Assembly (NCBI GenBank): GCA_022843045.1
Contig: JALHOJ010000005.1
Span: forward strand, 30,643 to 94,642
From: Phycisphaerales bacterium
Lineage (GTDB): Bacteria; Planctomycetota; Phycisphaerae; Phycisphaerales; UBA1924
DNA: 64,000 bases
Reading direction: 5' to 3'
A model generated the notes under the pieces. It searched no databases. It was not told the DNA's origin and worked only from the letters and a program-made list of their open reading frames with translations. Numbering within the stretch: the stretch's first letter is position 1; every line of letters begins with the position of its first letter. This document shows, piece by piece, positions 1 through 8,309 of this stretch. Both the position numbers and the translations under genes were made by a program.

Positions 1-671
1 CGAATGAGGCCGAACTCGACAGTGAACCAGAAGAGCCGGCCCAGCCGCAGGATGTGCTGGGGATCGTTGCAGAGCAAGGCGGCCTTGCCGTAGGTCTGGA
101 GGAAGTCGGCGAAGACCTTGAGCGTGTGGAGGGGCACGTGGCCGAAGACGTCGTGGAAGATGTCCGGTTCGGGCAAGTAGTCCATCACCTCGCGCGGGCG
201 CACGAGGACGGTGGTCGGGAACTCGCGCTGCGCGAGGCAGGCGAAGAAGGCCTTGTTGGGCAGGTAGCCCGGCACGCCATAGCTGCTCCATTGGCTCTGG
301 GCCTTGAGAAACTGGTTGATGCCATCGAGCTTGGTGCCCTTGGCAACCTTGACGCCGCCGGCGATTTCGATGTCGCGGTCGAGGACGAGGTCGTCGAGCA
401 GGGGGATGCGATCGCGCGTGAGGCGGAGGATCTTCATGCCATCGATGAAGATGCGCGAGACCTGTGTCTCAAGCACGGTCCAGCGACGGTCGTACAGATC
501 GCGCCAGACGTCGTGGTTTTCGCGGGTGTACTTGTGGTAGTGCTGGGTGATGTAGAACTTGTCGGCGTTGATGTCGTCGTTGTCCATCATCGGGGCCTTG
601 TCGGCCCAGGCCTGGGCCTGGCGGGCTTCTTCGCCGTCGATGATGTTGTTGTACTTGATGTCTGCTCGCAT
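1..671 (-). CDS. phhA: Phenylalanine 4-monooxygenase, partial (C-terminus outside window)
   Basis: Cytoplasmic aromatic amino acid hydroxylase, expected to make tyrosine from phenylalanine using O2, a pterin and non-haem iron. The frame starts at ATG 671 with GGGAGG five bases upstream and runs off the left edge after 223 residues. Near residues 173-184 it has PDIFHDVFGHVP, which carries the two iron-binding histidines of the family. Just before the edge comes WFTVEFGLI, whose Glu is the third iron ligand, so the metal site is complete. The N-terminus is short, as in bacterial enzymes without the regulatory ACT domain. Tyrosine and tryptophan hydroxylases share the motif, but bacterial members are nearly always phenylalanine hydroxylases. 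Confidence 0.93.
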   Translation of the reverse strand, partial: MRADIKYNNIIDGEEARQAQAWADKAPMMDNDDINADKFYITQHYHKYTRENHDVWRDLYDRRWTVLETQVSRIFIDGMKILRLTRDRIPLLDDLVLDRDIEIAGGVKVAKGTKLDGINQFLKAQSQWSSYGVPGYLPNKAFFACLAQREFPTTVLVRPREVMDYLPEPDIFHDVFGHVPLHTLKVFADFLQTYGKAALLCNDPQHILRLGRLFWFTVEFGLI

Positions 672-760
672 GGAGTCCTCCCTGGTGGGTGGGGCGGGGC
701 GGGGTAATGGCAAATAGTAACCCGCGGGGCGGGGCTGATTCGCGGGGACGTGAGCACAAC

Positions 761-1624
761 TCATGGGGGAACGGTTTGAACGGCCTCGATTGTCCAGCCG
801 AGGCGGAGCCTGGAGAGGGTGAAGAGGAGTGTGGCGGCGCGGGCCGGAGTCGTGACTGTGTAGGCCTGTTGGAAGCGTTCGGCGGTGGACAGAGTGGGTG
901 TGTGCGGAGTCGTTTTGGCCTGACTGGTGAGCAAGGCGAGGTCTTGGAAGTCTGGATCGTGGGCGAACTGGGCGAGTATGTCCTGGAAGCAAGCGAGCAC
1001 CTGGGTGTCATTGATCCGGGTTTTGCGATGGAAGAAGGCGCTGAGGGTGGCGCGGGACTGGAGGATGGAGCCTGACTTCTCGGTGATGAGATGGAGGAGC
1101 GTCGCGAGGGTTTGGTCGGCGGGGCGGGTGGGGTTGGGACGAGCGAGGACGAAGGATTGGGTGATGGGGTCGGGCGCGGGCTGGGCACCGTTCTCGACGG
1201 CGGCGTGCGGCTGGTGTAGTCGTGAGCGTGGGGAGGACCGCGATGATGGAGGGGCGGGCGGGCGGTTTGCGGGATCGGCGTCGCGGAGGAGGCGGGTTGC
1301 GGCGCGGCGTTGTTCGATGGGATCGGGACTGCTGGTGCAGATGGACTCAAGGGCTTTGAGGGCGAGTTCGCGGCGGCGCTGGGCGGCGCGCATCTCGAAG
1401 TGGGCCAACCACGCGGCGGCGGCGGGGTCGGCGAGCATGAAGAGCAGATCAAAGACGTCTTGGTTGCGTTCGTCGGCGAGGGCGTGCGCGTCGAAGCTCA
1501 GGGCGACGAAGCGGGAGAGGAGGGCGCGGAGTTCTGCCGAGAGCGCGGGCAGGGGCGAGGAGGGCAGGGGTGGCGGCGGGGGCGCGGTTGCCTCGAGGGG
1601 TTCTGGCTGGGCGATTGCGATCAT
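761..1624 (-). CDS. Hypothetical protein, Ala/Pro-rich, no recognised family
   Basis: I do not recognise this 287-residue protein. It starts at ATG 1624; the frame is also open further upstream, where the composition looks non-coding. After a proline-rich N-terminus (residues 8-25) comes a helical stretch rich in Ala, Leu, Arg and Glu (about 28-105), then a Pro/Ser linker, then a more ordinary sequence (about 145-285) with regularly spaced Leu, Phe and Trp. No signal peptide, membrane segment or metal motif is visible. No Shine-Dalgarno sequence stands out. It lies 137 bases after the amidohydrolase stop on the same strand and 89 bases before phhA, so it could be cotranscribed with either. 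Coding is supported by composition only. Confidence 0.5.
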   Translation of the reverse strand: MIAIAQPEPLEATAPPPPPLPSSPLPALSAELRALLSRFVALSFDAHALADERNQDVFDLLFMLADPAAAAWLAHFEMRAAQRRRELALKALESICTSSPDPIEQRRAATRLLRDADPANRPPAPPSSRSSPRSRLHQPHAAVENGAQPAPDPITQSFVLARPNPTRPADQTLATLLHLITEKSGSILQSRATLSAFFHRKTRINDTQVLACFQDILAQFAHDPDFQDLALLTSQAKTTPHTPTLSTAERFQQAYTVTTPARAATLLFTLSRLRLGWTIEAVQTVPP

Positions 1625-1811
1625 GGGGAGATCATGATCGATGTCGAGCGCGGATGCAAGCGGAAAGACCGGAACCGGCGCAGAAGCGCGCACAAGCGTG
1701 GTCGATTGGCGCGAAAGCGCGCACAAAGTTGGTTGATGCTGCGTGGGAGGGGAGACGCAGAAGACGGCACGCGGCAAGAGGCATCGGGGCATCGAGGGGC
1801 GACGTGCGAGG

Positions 1812-3170
1812 CTAGACGGGCGCGAACGCGGCTCTCGCCTGCGAGTCGGAGATTGACTGTTGGGGCGCGATGGGCTGTGATGGCGGGCCGCCTGGGGTGG
1901 TGGCGGTGCGCTTGCGATGCACAGCCGCGACGAGGCTGTCTTCGGCATTCGCTCGCACGATCGGCACGTCGCTGCCGAAGAGCAGCGTCTTGCCCGGCAC
2001 AAGCCCGGCGTCGAGCAGATCGCGCCAGGGCATGACGCGATGGAGGCGGTGGGGGAGTTGCTTGTGCAGGACTTCGATGTCGTAGAGCAGGTGGCAGGGC
2101 TGCACGCTCGCGATGGTGCCCAGTTTCGCGAAGCGCGGCACATCGCGCTCGTCGATCAACTCGCAATGCTCAATCCGCACGTGCGGCAGTCCGCCTCGGG
2201 CCAACGGGCCGTTCGCGCGAGCAAGGGCGGTCGCCAGAGATCCGAGGTTCGCGGCGGACTTCTTCGACGACATTTCGCGCGACATGATTTCCGTCGCATC
2301 GAGCATCGCGCGCACCGCGCCGTCTCCGATTGCGTGCGCTGCCAGCCCGACGCCGCACGCGTCGCAGGTTCGCAGCGCGTCGACGATCTGGGAAACGCTC
2401 ATCAGGGGTGTGCCGCATGGGTGTCCCGGCATCGGATCGGCGAAGGGCTCGAGCATCCACGCCGTGCGTGCGTTCAGGGTGCCATCGACGAAGATCTTGC
2501 CGCCCAGCAGTTCGACATTGCCTGGCCGCGTGTAGGTGCGGGCTGCGATGACTTGCTCGCGCACGATTTCGACGAGCGGATAGATGCCAACGCGCACGCG
2601 GAGGTCGCCCGCGTCGTGCATCTGCGCGAGCAGGGGCCCGAGCCACGAGGGGGCGAGCATGTCGTGGACTTCGGTGAAACCGAGTTGTTCGAGCGAAGCG
2701 AGGGCGAGGCCGATTGATTCCCGACGTTCGGCGGGCGAGAGTTCGGGCACGCTCTCGCGGATGCGCCGGCACATTCCTTCGAGCAAGAGGCCGGTGGGAA
2801 GGCCCGCGCGATCGCGGACGATGACGCCAAAGTCGGCGGGCGGATCGGGGTCGTTGTCGCGAATCTCCGCGGCGGCGAAGGCGGCGCGGTTGGCGACGAC
2901 GGAGTGATAGTCGAAACTGAGCGCGAAGGCGGGACGATTGCCCGTGATAGCGTCGAGTTCATCGCGCGTGGGCCAGCGGGCGTCTTGAAAACTCTCGACC
3001 CGCATGCCTTGGGCGAGCAGCCAGCGCTGGCGGGCGGGATCTTCGCGATCGAGTTGTGCCGCCCGCGCCCGCAGCGCATCCAGCACTGCGTCGACACTTG
3101 TGCACGAACCCAAGTCCACCATCGACAGGGCCCGGCCCAGCAGCGGCAGGTGAACATGGGCCTCGCGCAT
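1812..3170 (-). CDS. Amidohydrolase 3 (YtcJ-like) family protein, barrel only
   Basis: Metal-dependent hydrolase of the amidohydrolase superfamily; the substrate cannot be read from sequence. ATG 3170 follows GAGGA at good spacing. AHVHLP at residues 4-9 is the HxH metal motif of the barrel's first strand. GLAAHAIGDGAV and VRIEHCELID carry further expected histidines, and LLFGSDVPIV carries the expected aspartate. YtcJ-type proteins normally have about 50 residues before HxH and about 60 after the last conserved helix, which together form a beta-sandwich. Both pieces are absent here (452 residues): the protein begins at HxH and stops just after the segment equivalent to 'LSLEEALRAYT'. I saw no remnant of the missing ends in neighbouring frames. 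A palindromic repeat lies immediately upstream. Confidence 0.8.
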   Translation of the reverse strand: MREAHVHLPLLGRALSMVDLGSCTSVDAVLDALRARAAQLDREDPARQRWLLAQGMRVESFQDARWPTRDELDAITGNRPAFALSFDYHSVVANRAAFAAAEIRDNDPDPPADFGVIVRDRAGLPTGLLLEGMCRRIRESVPELSPAERRESIGLALASLEQLGFTEVHDMLAPSWLGPLLAQMHDAGDLRVRVGIYPLVEIVREQVIAARTYTRPGNVELLGGKIFVDGTLNARTAWMLEPFADPMPGHPCGTPLMSVSQIVDALRTCDACGVGLAAHAIGDGAVRAMLDATEIMSREMSSKKSAANLGSLATALARANGPLARGGLPHVRIEHCELIDERDVPRFAKLGTIASVQPCHLLYDIEVLHKQLPHRLHRVMPWRDLLDAGLVPGKTLLFGSDVPIVRANAEDSLVAAVHRKRTATTPGGPPSQPIAPQQSISDSQARAAFAPV

Positions 3171-3203
3171 GGTCGAATCCTCAAATCGGTTGGGTCACTG
3201 GTT

Positions 3204-3358
3204 GTTCGATTTCAGCACAGAGACACAGAGATGAGGAGGAAGAGGAGAGAGTCGGTGGGGATGGTGAGCAGACAAGCAATGCGGCTTGTCAACAACCTTC
3301 CAGTCCCTGTCTTTCTCTTTTTTCTCCTGATCCCTGTGTCGCTGTGCTGAAATCGAAC
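3204..3358. repeat. Intergenic palindromic element with 17-bp perfect terminal inverted repeats
   Basis: The left end GTTCGATTTCAGCACAG (3204-3220) is repeated perfectly in inverse at 3342-3358. Next to the ends, purine-rich AGAGACACAGAGATGAGG on the left pairs imperfectly with pyrimidine-rich sequence on the right, so the whole 155 bp could fold as one long hairpin. It sits between the starts of two minus-strand neighbours' transcription units (upstream of the amidohydrolase, downstream of the aminotransferase). A left-half copy is at 10504-10550. The arms resemble the inner arms of the larger repeats at 45.5-52 kb. Confidence 0.8.
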
Positions 3359-3390
3359 GACTCATCGCGCCCGACAATCATGCCGGCCGC

Positions 3391-4575
3391 TCAGGCTCGG
3401 TACGCCTCCGCCACGCGGTGGAGCGCTTCGCCCACGATGCGGATGTGGTCATCGGTCAGGTCGTGGTGCATGGGCAGGGCCATCACCTTGTGGGCCAGCG
3501 CGTCGGCGACGGGCGTGTCGTGCTTGCTCAGGTGCTCGAAGGCGGGCTGGTTGGGCAGGCTGCGGGGGTAGTGGACGGCGGTGGGCACGCCTTCGGCCTT
3601 GAGAGCCGCGGCGAATTCGTCGCGGGTGCAGGTGAAGCGCGTCGGGTCCATCTGGATCACGTAGAGGTGATAGACGGGCACGCCATCGGGGGTCGTCACG
3701 GGAACGGAAAGTCCGTCGATGGCCTTGATCAGGCGGTCGTACTTCGCCGCGTTGCGCTGGCGGGCGGCGGTCTGGTCGGCGAGGCGGTTGAGACGCGAGC
3801 AGCCGAGGGCGCCGGCCATGTCGTTGAGACGGTAGTTGTACCCGACTTGTTCGTGGAGGTACTTCTCGGTTTCGCCGTGGCTGCGGAGGAGGCCGATTTC
3901 GCGGGCGAGGCTTTCTTCGTTGCAGGTGATGAGGCCGCCTTCGCCGGTCGCGAGGTTCTTGGTGGCGTACAGCGAGTAGGTCACGGCGTCGCCAAACTCG
4001 CCCAGGCCCTTGCCCTGGTAGGTTGCGAGGTGGGCCTGGGCCGCGTCGTAGATCACGGCGAGGTTGTGCTTGTCGGCGACGGTTTCGACCGCGTCGATGT
4101 CGACGGGGCAGCCGTACAGGTGGGTCGCGGCGATGGCGGTGGTGTTGCGCGTCACCTTGCGTGCGGCGTCTTCCATGTCGATCTGGTAGGTGTCGGGCAG
4201 GGCGTCGACGAAGATGGGGTTGCCGCCGCGAGCCACGACCATGCTGACGGTCGCGATGTAGCTCCAGGCGGGGACGAGCACGTCGTCGCCGGGCTGGATC
4301 AGGGGCTCGTATGCGAGCTGGAGGGCGCAGGTGCCGTTGGCGCAGGTCATGGCGTGTGCCGCGCCCGTCATCTGGGCCCAGCGCTGCTCGAGTTCTTCAC
4401 ACTTCTTGGCGGCCCGGAGCATGCCGCTGTCGAGGACGGCGATCACAGCGTCCTTGTCTTCCTGGGTGAGGGCCGTGGACATGAAGGGCACGGCGGTCGC
4501 GGAGATCGGTTTGCCACCAAACGCGGCGAGTTCCTTGAGCATCATTTCGCGACGGGCGGAGCGGACAGGCGTCAT
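3391..4575 (-). CDS. DegT/DnrJ/EryC1/StrS family PLP-dependent sugar aminotransferase
   Basis: PLP enzyme of the family that usually aminates nucleotide-linked keto-sugars for surface polysaccharides or glycosylated metabolites. The 394-residue frame from ATG 4575 has the typical length. CANGTCALQLA (about residues 78-88) is the cofactor phosphate-binding region, DAAQAH the Asp that contacts the PLP ring nitrogen, and YATKNLATGEGG (Lys near residue 205) the Schiff-base lysine region. VGYNYRLNDMAGALG and VYHLYVI are also typical. The open frame extends far upstream, but that part has no family resemblance. ATG 4545/4542 are weaker alternatives. No sugar-nucleotide gene lies beside it, so the exact sugar is unknown; the 35-42 kb polysaccharide genes are possible partners. 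Confidence 0.9.
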   Translation of the reverse strand: MTPVRSARREMMLKELAAFGGKPISATAVPFMSTALTQEDKDAVIAVLDSGMLRAAKKCEELEQRWAQMTGAAHAMTCANGTCALQLAYEPLIQPGDDVLVPAWSYIATVSMVVARGGNPIFVDALPDTYQIDMEDAARKVTRNTTAIAATHLYGCPVDIDAVETVADKHNLAVIYDAAQAHLATYQGKGLGEFGDAVTYSLYATKNLATGEGGLITCNEESLAREIGLLRSHGETEKYLHEQVGYNYRLNDMAGALGCSRLNRLADQTAARQRNAAKYDRLIKAIDGLSVPVTTPDGVPVYHLYVIQMDPTRFTCTRDEFAAALKAEGVPTAVHYPRSLPNQPAFEHLSKHDTPVADALAHKVMALPMHHDLTDDHIRIVGEALHRVAEAYRA

Positions 4576-5043
4576 GGTGGGCACTGGGAGTTCCTTCTCT
4601 GGCCGGTACGGCACGTGCGACCGGGGCGGGGGAGGGGTGGCGGGGCCACTTGAACCCTGAGGATAGCGAGTTGCGGGGCTTGAATCCCGCGCCGGGAGCA
4701 TGTTTGCATCATGTTTGGTGTGCTTCTGGGGTGATGGGTTCATCAATAGAACCGTCGGGGAACAGTCGGGGAACAGCCGGACCCATCGCGTGCGTATATT
4801 GATGGCAAGCGAGAGACGCCGGCGGCGTGTCGCGCGGCGAGCGCGGGCCGACCAGCCCGTTCTTTCCAGCGCGAGCAGGGGACCGGCAATACGAAGTACA
4901 ATCCGCTCCAGGCACACGCTTGGAACCCCGGCGCAGGGGGCATTAGTCCCGTCGCCACATGGATTTGCGATGGGTGCTGGGGGGATGGGCGAGGCTGGTT
5001 GGATTCGAACGAGATCACGCGGGGCGTGAACAAGAGGATGCGC
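4576..5043. other. 468-bp non-coding divergent region
   Basis: This stretch separates the minus-strand aminotransferase from the plus-strand adaptor operon, so promoters for both must lie here. I could not fix a convincing -35/-10 pair; AT-richer patches occur near 4700-4750 and around 4795. A short direct repeat (CGGGGAACAG twice, about 4758-4780) is the only repeated motif seen. Open frames across it are GC-driven and show no protein-like composition. Confidence 0.4.
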
Positions 5044-6087
5044 ATGCGGCACGTGGCTGGGTGGCGGCGAAACTCGAAGTTGGTGGCGGCGGTGGGCCTT
5101 GCGTTGGGCGTGGCGTGCGGCGCGATGCCGGACGTCGTCAGCGCGGCTCAAACCGCAACGGCGGCAACACCAACGTCGAGCCTGACGCCAGGACTGGATG
5201 AGCGGCAGTGGGAGACGCTGCTGGGCGCTTTTGGCGGAAGCAAAGGGGTGTCGCGCCCAAGCCAGGACGCGGTCATGGGCTTTTCCTTGCCCAGCAGCGT
5301 GCAGGCGACGACCGTCAAGGAGATCGTGAAGCGGGGCGGGATGGAAGTGAAGGCTGGCGAGACGATCGTCAAGGGTGATGACGCAGAGGATCGCATCCTG
5401 CTGAAGTTGCAGGAAGAGCGCGTCGCCAAGCCGCTCGCGGTGGATCGGGCGAAGGCTGCGATGGAACTGTCGGAAGTTGAATACAACCGCGTGCGGGATG
5501 CGTTTGAGCGGGGCGGCTCGGGCACGCAGGAAGTGGATCGGGCGCGGCTGCAGGCTCAGGTTTCTCGCATCGACTGGGAACTGGCGGTCAGCAACGACTT
5601 GCAGGAGAAGATCCAGCTCGAGCGCCTGCAAGAGCGGGTGGTGCGGTACAACATCGTCGCGCCGTTTGATGGCACGGTGGACCTGGTGAACGCGGACATC
5701 GGGCTGGTGGTGGGGGGGAATGAAAAGGTCGTGCGTGTGGTTGATGTCGATCCGTTGTGGGTCGATGTGCCCGTGCCGACCGCCGATCGCGCGACGTGGG
5801 AGCTCTCGGTGGGGGCGAAGGCGTGGGCACTGGCGAGCGTCGCGGGAGTGCCGCGGATCGTCGAGGGGAAGGTGATCGAAGTCGCACCGACGGCAGACCC
5901 CGCAAGCCGCACGCGTCGCATTCGCGTGGAAGTGCCCAATCCGCCCTCCACGAGCGCGGCGGTTCCGCGTCTGCTCGCGGGTGAGGCGTTGTGGGTTCGC
6001 TTTACGCAGCCCGACGCGGCCCAATTGCCCGGCCTTGCGTCCGCGGATGCATCGAAGAAGGTTGCCGCGACGGAGGGCGCGAAGTGA
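5044..6087 (+). CDS. Exported HlyD/RND-type periplasmic adaptor protein
   Basis: Membrane-fusion (adaptor) protein, probably periplasmic. I chose ATG 5044 because AAGAGG lies six bases upstream and a good signal peptide then begins at once (hydrophobic core LVAAVGLALGVACGAM, cleavage near VSAAQ). TTG 4999, GTG 5026 and ATG 5038 are in frame upstream. The order is half lipoyl motif, a coiled-coil hairpin (about residues 110-190, rich in Glu, Arg, Leu), then VRYNIVAPFDGTVDLVNADIG, the classic second half of the lipoyl/barrel-sandwich domain, and a beta-barrel. At 347 residues it is close to RND adaptors, but no RND pump is adjacent. It overlaps the next gene by four bases, so the two are translationally coupled. 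Confidence 0.88.
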   Translation: MRHVAGWRRNSKLVAAVGLALGVACGAMPDVVSAAQTATAATPTSSLTPGLDERQWETLLGAFGGSKGVSRPSQDAVMGFSLPSSVQATTVKEIVKRGGMEVKAGETIVKGDDAEDRILLKLQEERVAKPLAVDRAKAAMELSEVEYNRVRDAFERGGSGTQEVDRARLQAQVSRIDWELAVSNDLQEKIQLERLQERVVRYNIVAPFDGTVDLVNADIGLVVGGNEKVVRVVDVDPLWVDVPVPTADRATWELSVGAKAWALASVAGVPRIVEGKVIEVAPTADPASRTRRIRVEVPNPPSTSAAVPRLLAGEALWVRFTQPDAAQLPGLASADASKKVAATEGAK

Positions 6088-8189
6088 TCGACGTCACCAA
6101 CATCAAGAGTCCCGGGTGGCACCGCGTCGTTGCGGAGTTGTCTCAGCCGCTCCCGGATGATCGAGTCTTCCTGCTGCGTCTGCTCTCGACGCTGGGCCTG
6201 GTCAGCAACGCCCGTCAGGGCGTGTTGTTCAGCGTGAGCGGTTCGCAGGAGCAGTCGTCGGTGGAAGTGAAGGCGGCGCAGGTCTGGCCGTTTGCCGCGG
6301 ATGTGATCGATCCGACGGGCAAGCCGCTGCGCCCGCTTGAAGATCTGGTCGATCCGTCCAAGCTGGACGCGACCACGATCGAGCGCACCAAGGACGTGCA
6401 TGGCGCGGCGCGCACGGTCGCGGTATCGCGGCAACTCCAGGTCTTCTCGCTCGATGAGGAGCAGATGTACACGGGCACGCAGTCACGCGGTTTTGTGATC
6501 GCGGCTCCGATCCCCAACGGGCTCTCGCACGAAACCTCGACGCGGCCGATCCAGCATGTGATCACACTGGTGGGCGAAACCACTTCGCGCCAGGCGCTGC
6601 AAAGCACGCTGGCGATGGTCGAGTTGCTGATCGGCTATGTGTTCACGCACGAGGCCCAGCAGGCGCTGCGCCGGACGCGACAGGGGACCGCCGCGCTTGA
6701 TCTCGCGGGGCGCTTGATCGCATCCATCAACGCCACGGCGGGCTCGCAGCAGGGTTTCAGGGCCGCGGGGTTCCAACTCGTGAACGATCTGTGCCGCCAG
6801 TTGTCGCTGGATCGCGCCGGCCTGGGCTGGGTGCCTGGTTCTCCGGCCCGCTGGCCCGGGCGCGGGCGCAGCGAGGAGCAACAGGCCGTGGGCTCGCGCC
6901 GCGAGGCCTACAGCGTGCACCTCAAGGCCATCAGCGACACTGAGCACATCGATCGCCGCCTGGAAATGTGCCGGAAGATCGAAGCGGCGATGGAAGAGTG
7001 CCTGGATCAGGAACAGCCGGTGCTGTTCCCGGCTCCGCCCGCGACCGGGCAAGGCGCGGATCCCGCCCTGGCCCAGAGTGTGACACATGCGCATCGCGAC
7101 CTCGCGCGGAACGATGCGCACCTGAAGGTCGCGAGCATTCCGCTCCGCGTGGTGGATGCGCGGGGCGAACGGATCGCCGGTGTGCTTCTGGTGGAAGCTG
7201 GCCAGAACGCCAAGCTCGACCCGGCGCTGGTGGAGTTGATTCAGGCGACGATGGACTTGGTCTCGCCCGTGCTCGCTGTGCGTGCCAGCGACGACCGCAA
7301 CCTCGCCCTGCGGGCGTGGGACAGCTCCCTGCGAGCCGCGGCGTGGGTCGTGGGCCCCAAGCACACCGTCTGGAAGGTTGCGGGCATCGCCGCGATGATT
7401 GCGACGGCGGTGCTCTTCTTCGGCACGACCACGTATCGCGTGGGCGCGCCGATGAGCCTCAAGGCCCAGCAGCATCGGTTGCTCGCTTCGCCCGTGGCGG
7501 GCGTGCTCGAGAGCATCCCCGAAGAGATCAAGTCGGGCACGCGGGTGCAGAAGGGCCAAGTCCTCGCGCAGCTGGACGCCAAGGAGTTCCAACTGCAGGA
7601 GCTTGAGGCGCGGGCCCAGTTCGCTCAGTATGACAAGCAGGCCGATGACGCTTTGCGCAAGGGGGACAACGCCTCGGCGTCTCAGTCTCGTGCCCGCGCG
7701 GATCAAGCCCGCGCCCGCATGGAGCTCGCCGCGTTGAATGTGGATCGCGCGACGATTCGGTCGCCCATTGACGGCACGATCGTGAGCCCGGACATCCGCG
7801 AGCGCGTGGGATCGATGCTGAAGGCGGGCGATCCGATGATGGAAGTCGCGGACCTTGGCACGATGAAGATCGTCGCCAAAGTGGATGATCGCGACATCGG
7901 ATACATCCAAGTCGGCCAGACCGGCGAGATCAGCCCCAAGGCCGATCCGAGCAAGACGGTCGCGTTCGTGGTCGATCAGATCGTGCCCTTGAGCCAGGCT
8001 GAGCAGGGCGTGAACGCGTTTGAGGTGCGAGCCTCTTTCGTCGCGCCGGAGCAGTTGTCTGACCATGAGAAGCGCTGGCTGCTGCCGGGCCTTGAGGGCC
8101 AAGCCAAGTTCAACACTGAACGTCGTAGCTTCGCGTGGATCCTGTCACGCCGCATCGTGGATCAGATGCGGGTGTGGCTCTGGTGGTAG
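6084..8189 (+). CDS. GAF-like domain / TM / HlyD adaptor fusion protein
   Basis: 701-residue protein starting at GTG 6084, which overlaps the previous stop (GTGA) and has GGAGG at 6072-6076. The N-terminal 410 residues look cytoplasmic; about 210-410 have the alternating pattern of a GAF-type sensor domain, including VASIPLRVVDARGERIAGVL. One membrane span (about 429-452, VAGIAAMIATAVLFFG) follows. The rest is an HlyD adaptor: LLASPVAGVLESIPEEI, a short coiled coil (about 495-545) and TIRSPIDGTIVSPDIRERVG. This layout suggests a cytoplasmic input domain wired to a periplasmic adaptor. The GAF call is from pattern only, and the ligand is unknown. It sits between another adaptor and an M50/HlyD fusion. 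Confidence 0.82.
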   Translation: MIDVTNIKSPGWHRVVAELSQPLPDDRVFLLRLLSTLGLVSNARQGVLFSVSGSQEQSSVEVKAAQVWPFAADVIDPTGKPLRPLEDLVDPSKLDATTIERTKDVHGAARTVAVSRQLQVFSLDEEQMYTGTQSRGFVIAAPIPNGLSHETSTRPIQHVITLVGETTSRQALQSTLAMVELLIGYVFTHEAQQALRRTRQGTAALDLAGRLIASINATAGSQQGFRAAGFQLVNDLCRQLSLDRAGLGWVPGSPARWPGRGRSEEQQAVGSRREAYSVHLKAISDTEHIDRRLEMCRKIEAAMEECLDQEQPVLFPAPPATGQGADPALAQSVTHAHRDLARNDAHLKVASIPLRVVDARGERIAGVLLVEAGQNAKLDPALVELIQATMDLVSPVLAVRASDDRNLALRAWDSSLRAAAWVVGPKHTVWKVAGIAAMIATAVLFFGTTTYRVGAPMSLKAQQHRLLASPVAGVLESIPEEIKSGTRVQKGQVLAQLDAKEFQLQELEARAQFAQYDKQADDALRKGDNASASQSRARADQARARMELAALNVDRATIRSPIDGTIVSPDIRERVGSMLKAGDPMMEVADLGTMKIVAKVDDRDIGYIQVGQTGEISPKADPSKTVAFVVDQIVPLSQAEQGVNAFEVRASFVAPEQLSDHEKRWLLPGLEGQAKFNTERRSFAWILSRRIVDQMRVWLWW

Positions 8190-8205
8190 GAAGCAGGGAC
8201 GGAGT

Positions 8206-8301
8206 GACGAAGCGACGCAGAGACGAAGTGCGTCAGAGTCGAATCTCCCGAAGTTCATGATTCCAACCCGCTTCGTCTCTCTGTCTGTTCGTTTCTTCGT
8301 C
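8206..8301. repeat. Imperfect palindrome of GACGAAG-type repeats
   Basis: The left arm contains GACGAAGCGACGCAGAGACG (8206-8225). The right arm, ending at 8301, is its imperfect inverse built from CTTCGTCTCTCTGTC and CTTCGTC. It lies between two genes of the same operon-like block, ending eight bases before the next start, and could fold as a hairpin of about 95 bases. A similar purine/pyrimidine palindrome occurs at 18691-18759. Confidence 0.6.
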
Positions 8302-8309
8302 TCTTCCCC

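Noticed and set aside
469..1452. Long minus-strand open frame overlapping phhA and the 761-1624 gene
   Set aside because: Ser/Pro/Arg-rich composition typical of GC-driven shadow frames; the phhA frame in the same DNA has clear motifs.
1660..1740. Short direct repeat (AGCGCGCACAA twice) checked as a CRISPR or att site
   Set aside because: Only two imperfect copies, no spacer pattern and no integrase or cas gene.
4673..4697. T-arm-like sequence GGGGCTTGAATCCCG, checked as a tRNA
   Set aside because: TTC is missing from the T loop, and no acceptor, D or anticodon stem fits around it.
4576..6024. Long minus-strand extension upstream of the DegT aminotransferase
   Set aside because: The open frame runs on, but His/Arg-rich low-complexity text has no family match and lies opposite the real adaptor gene.
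6483..8102. 539-codon minus-strand open frame
   Set aside because: Antisense of the GAF/HlyD gene with Arg/His-rich composition; the plus-strand frame has lipoyl and TM motifs.
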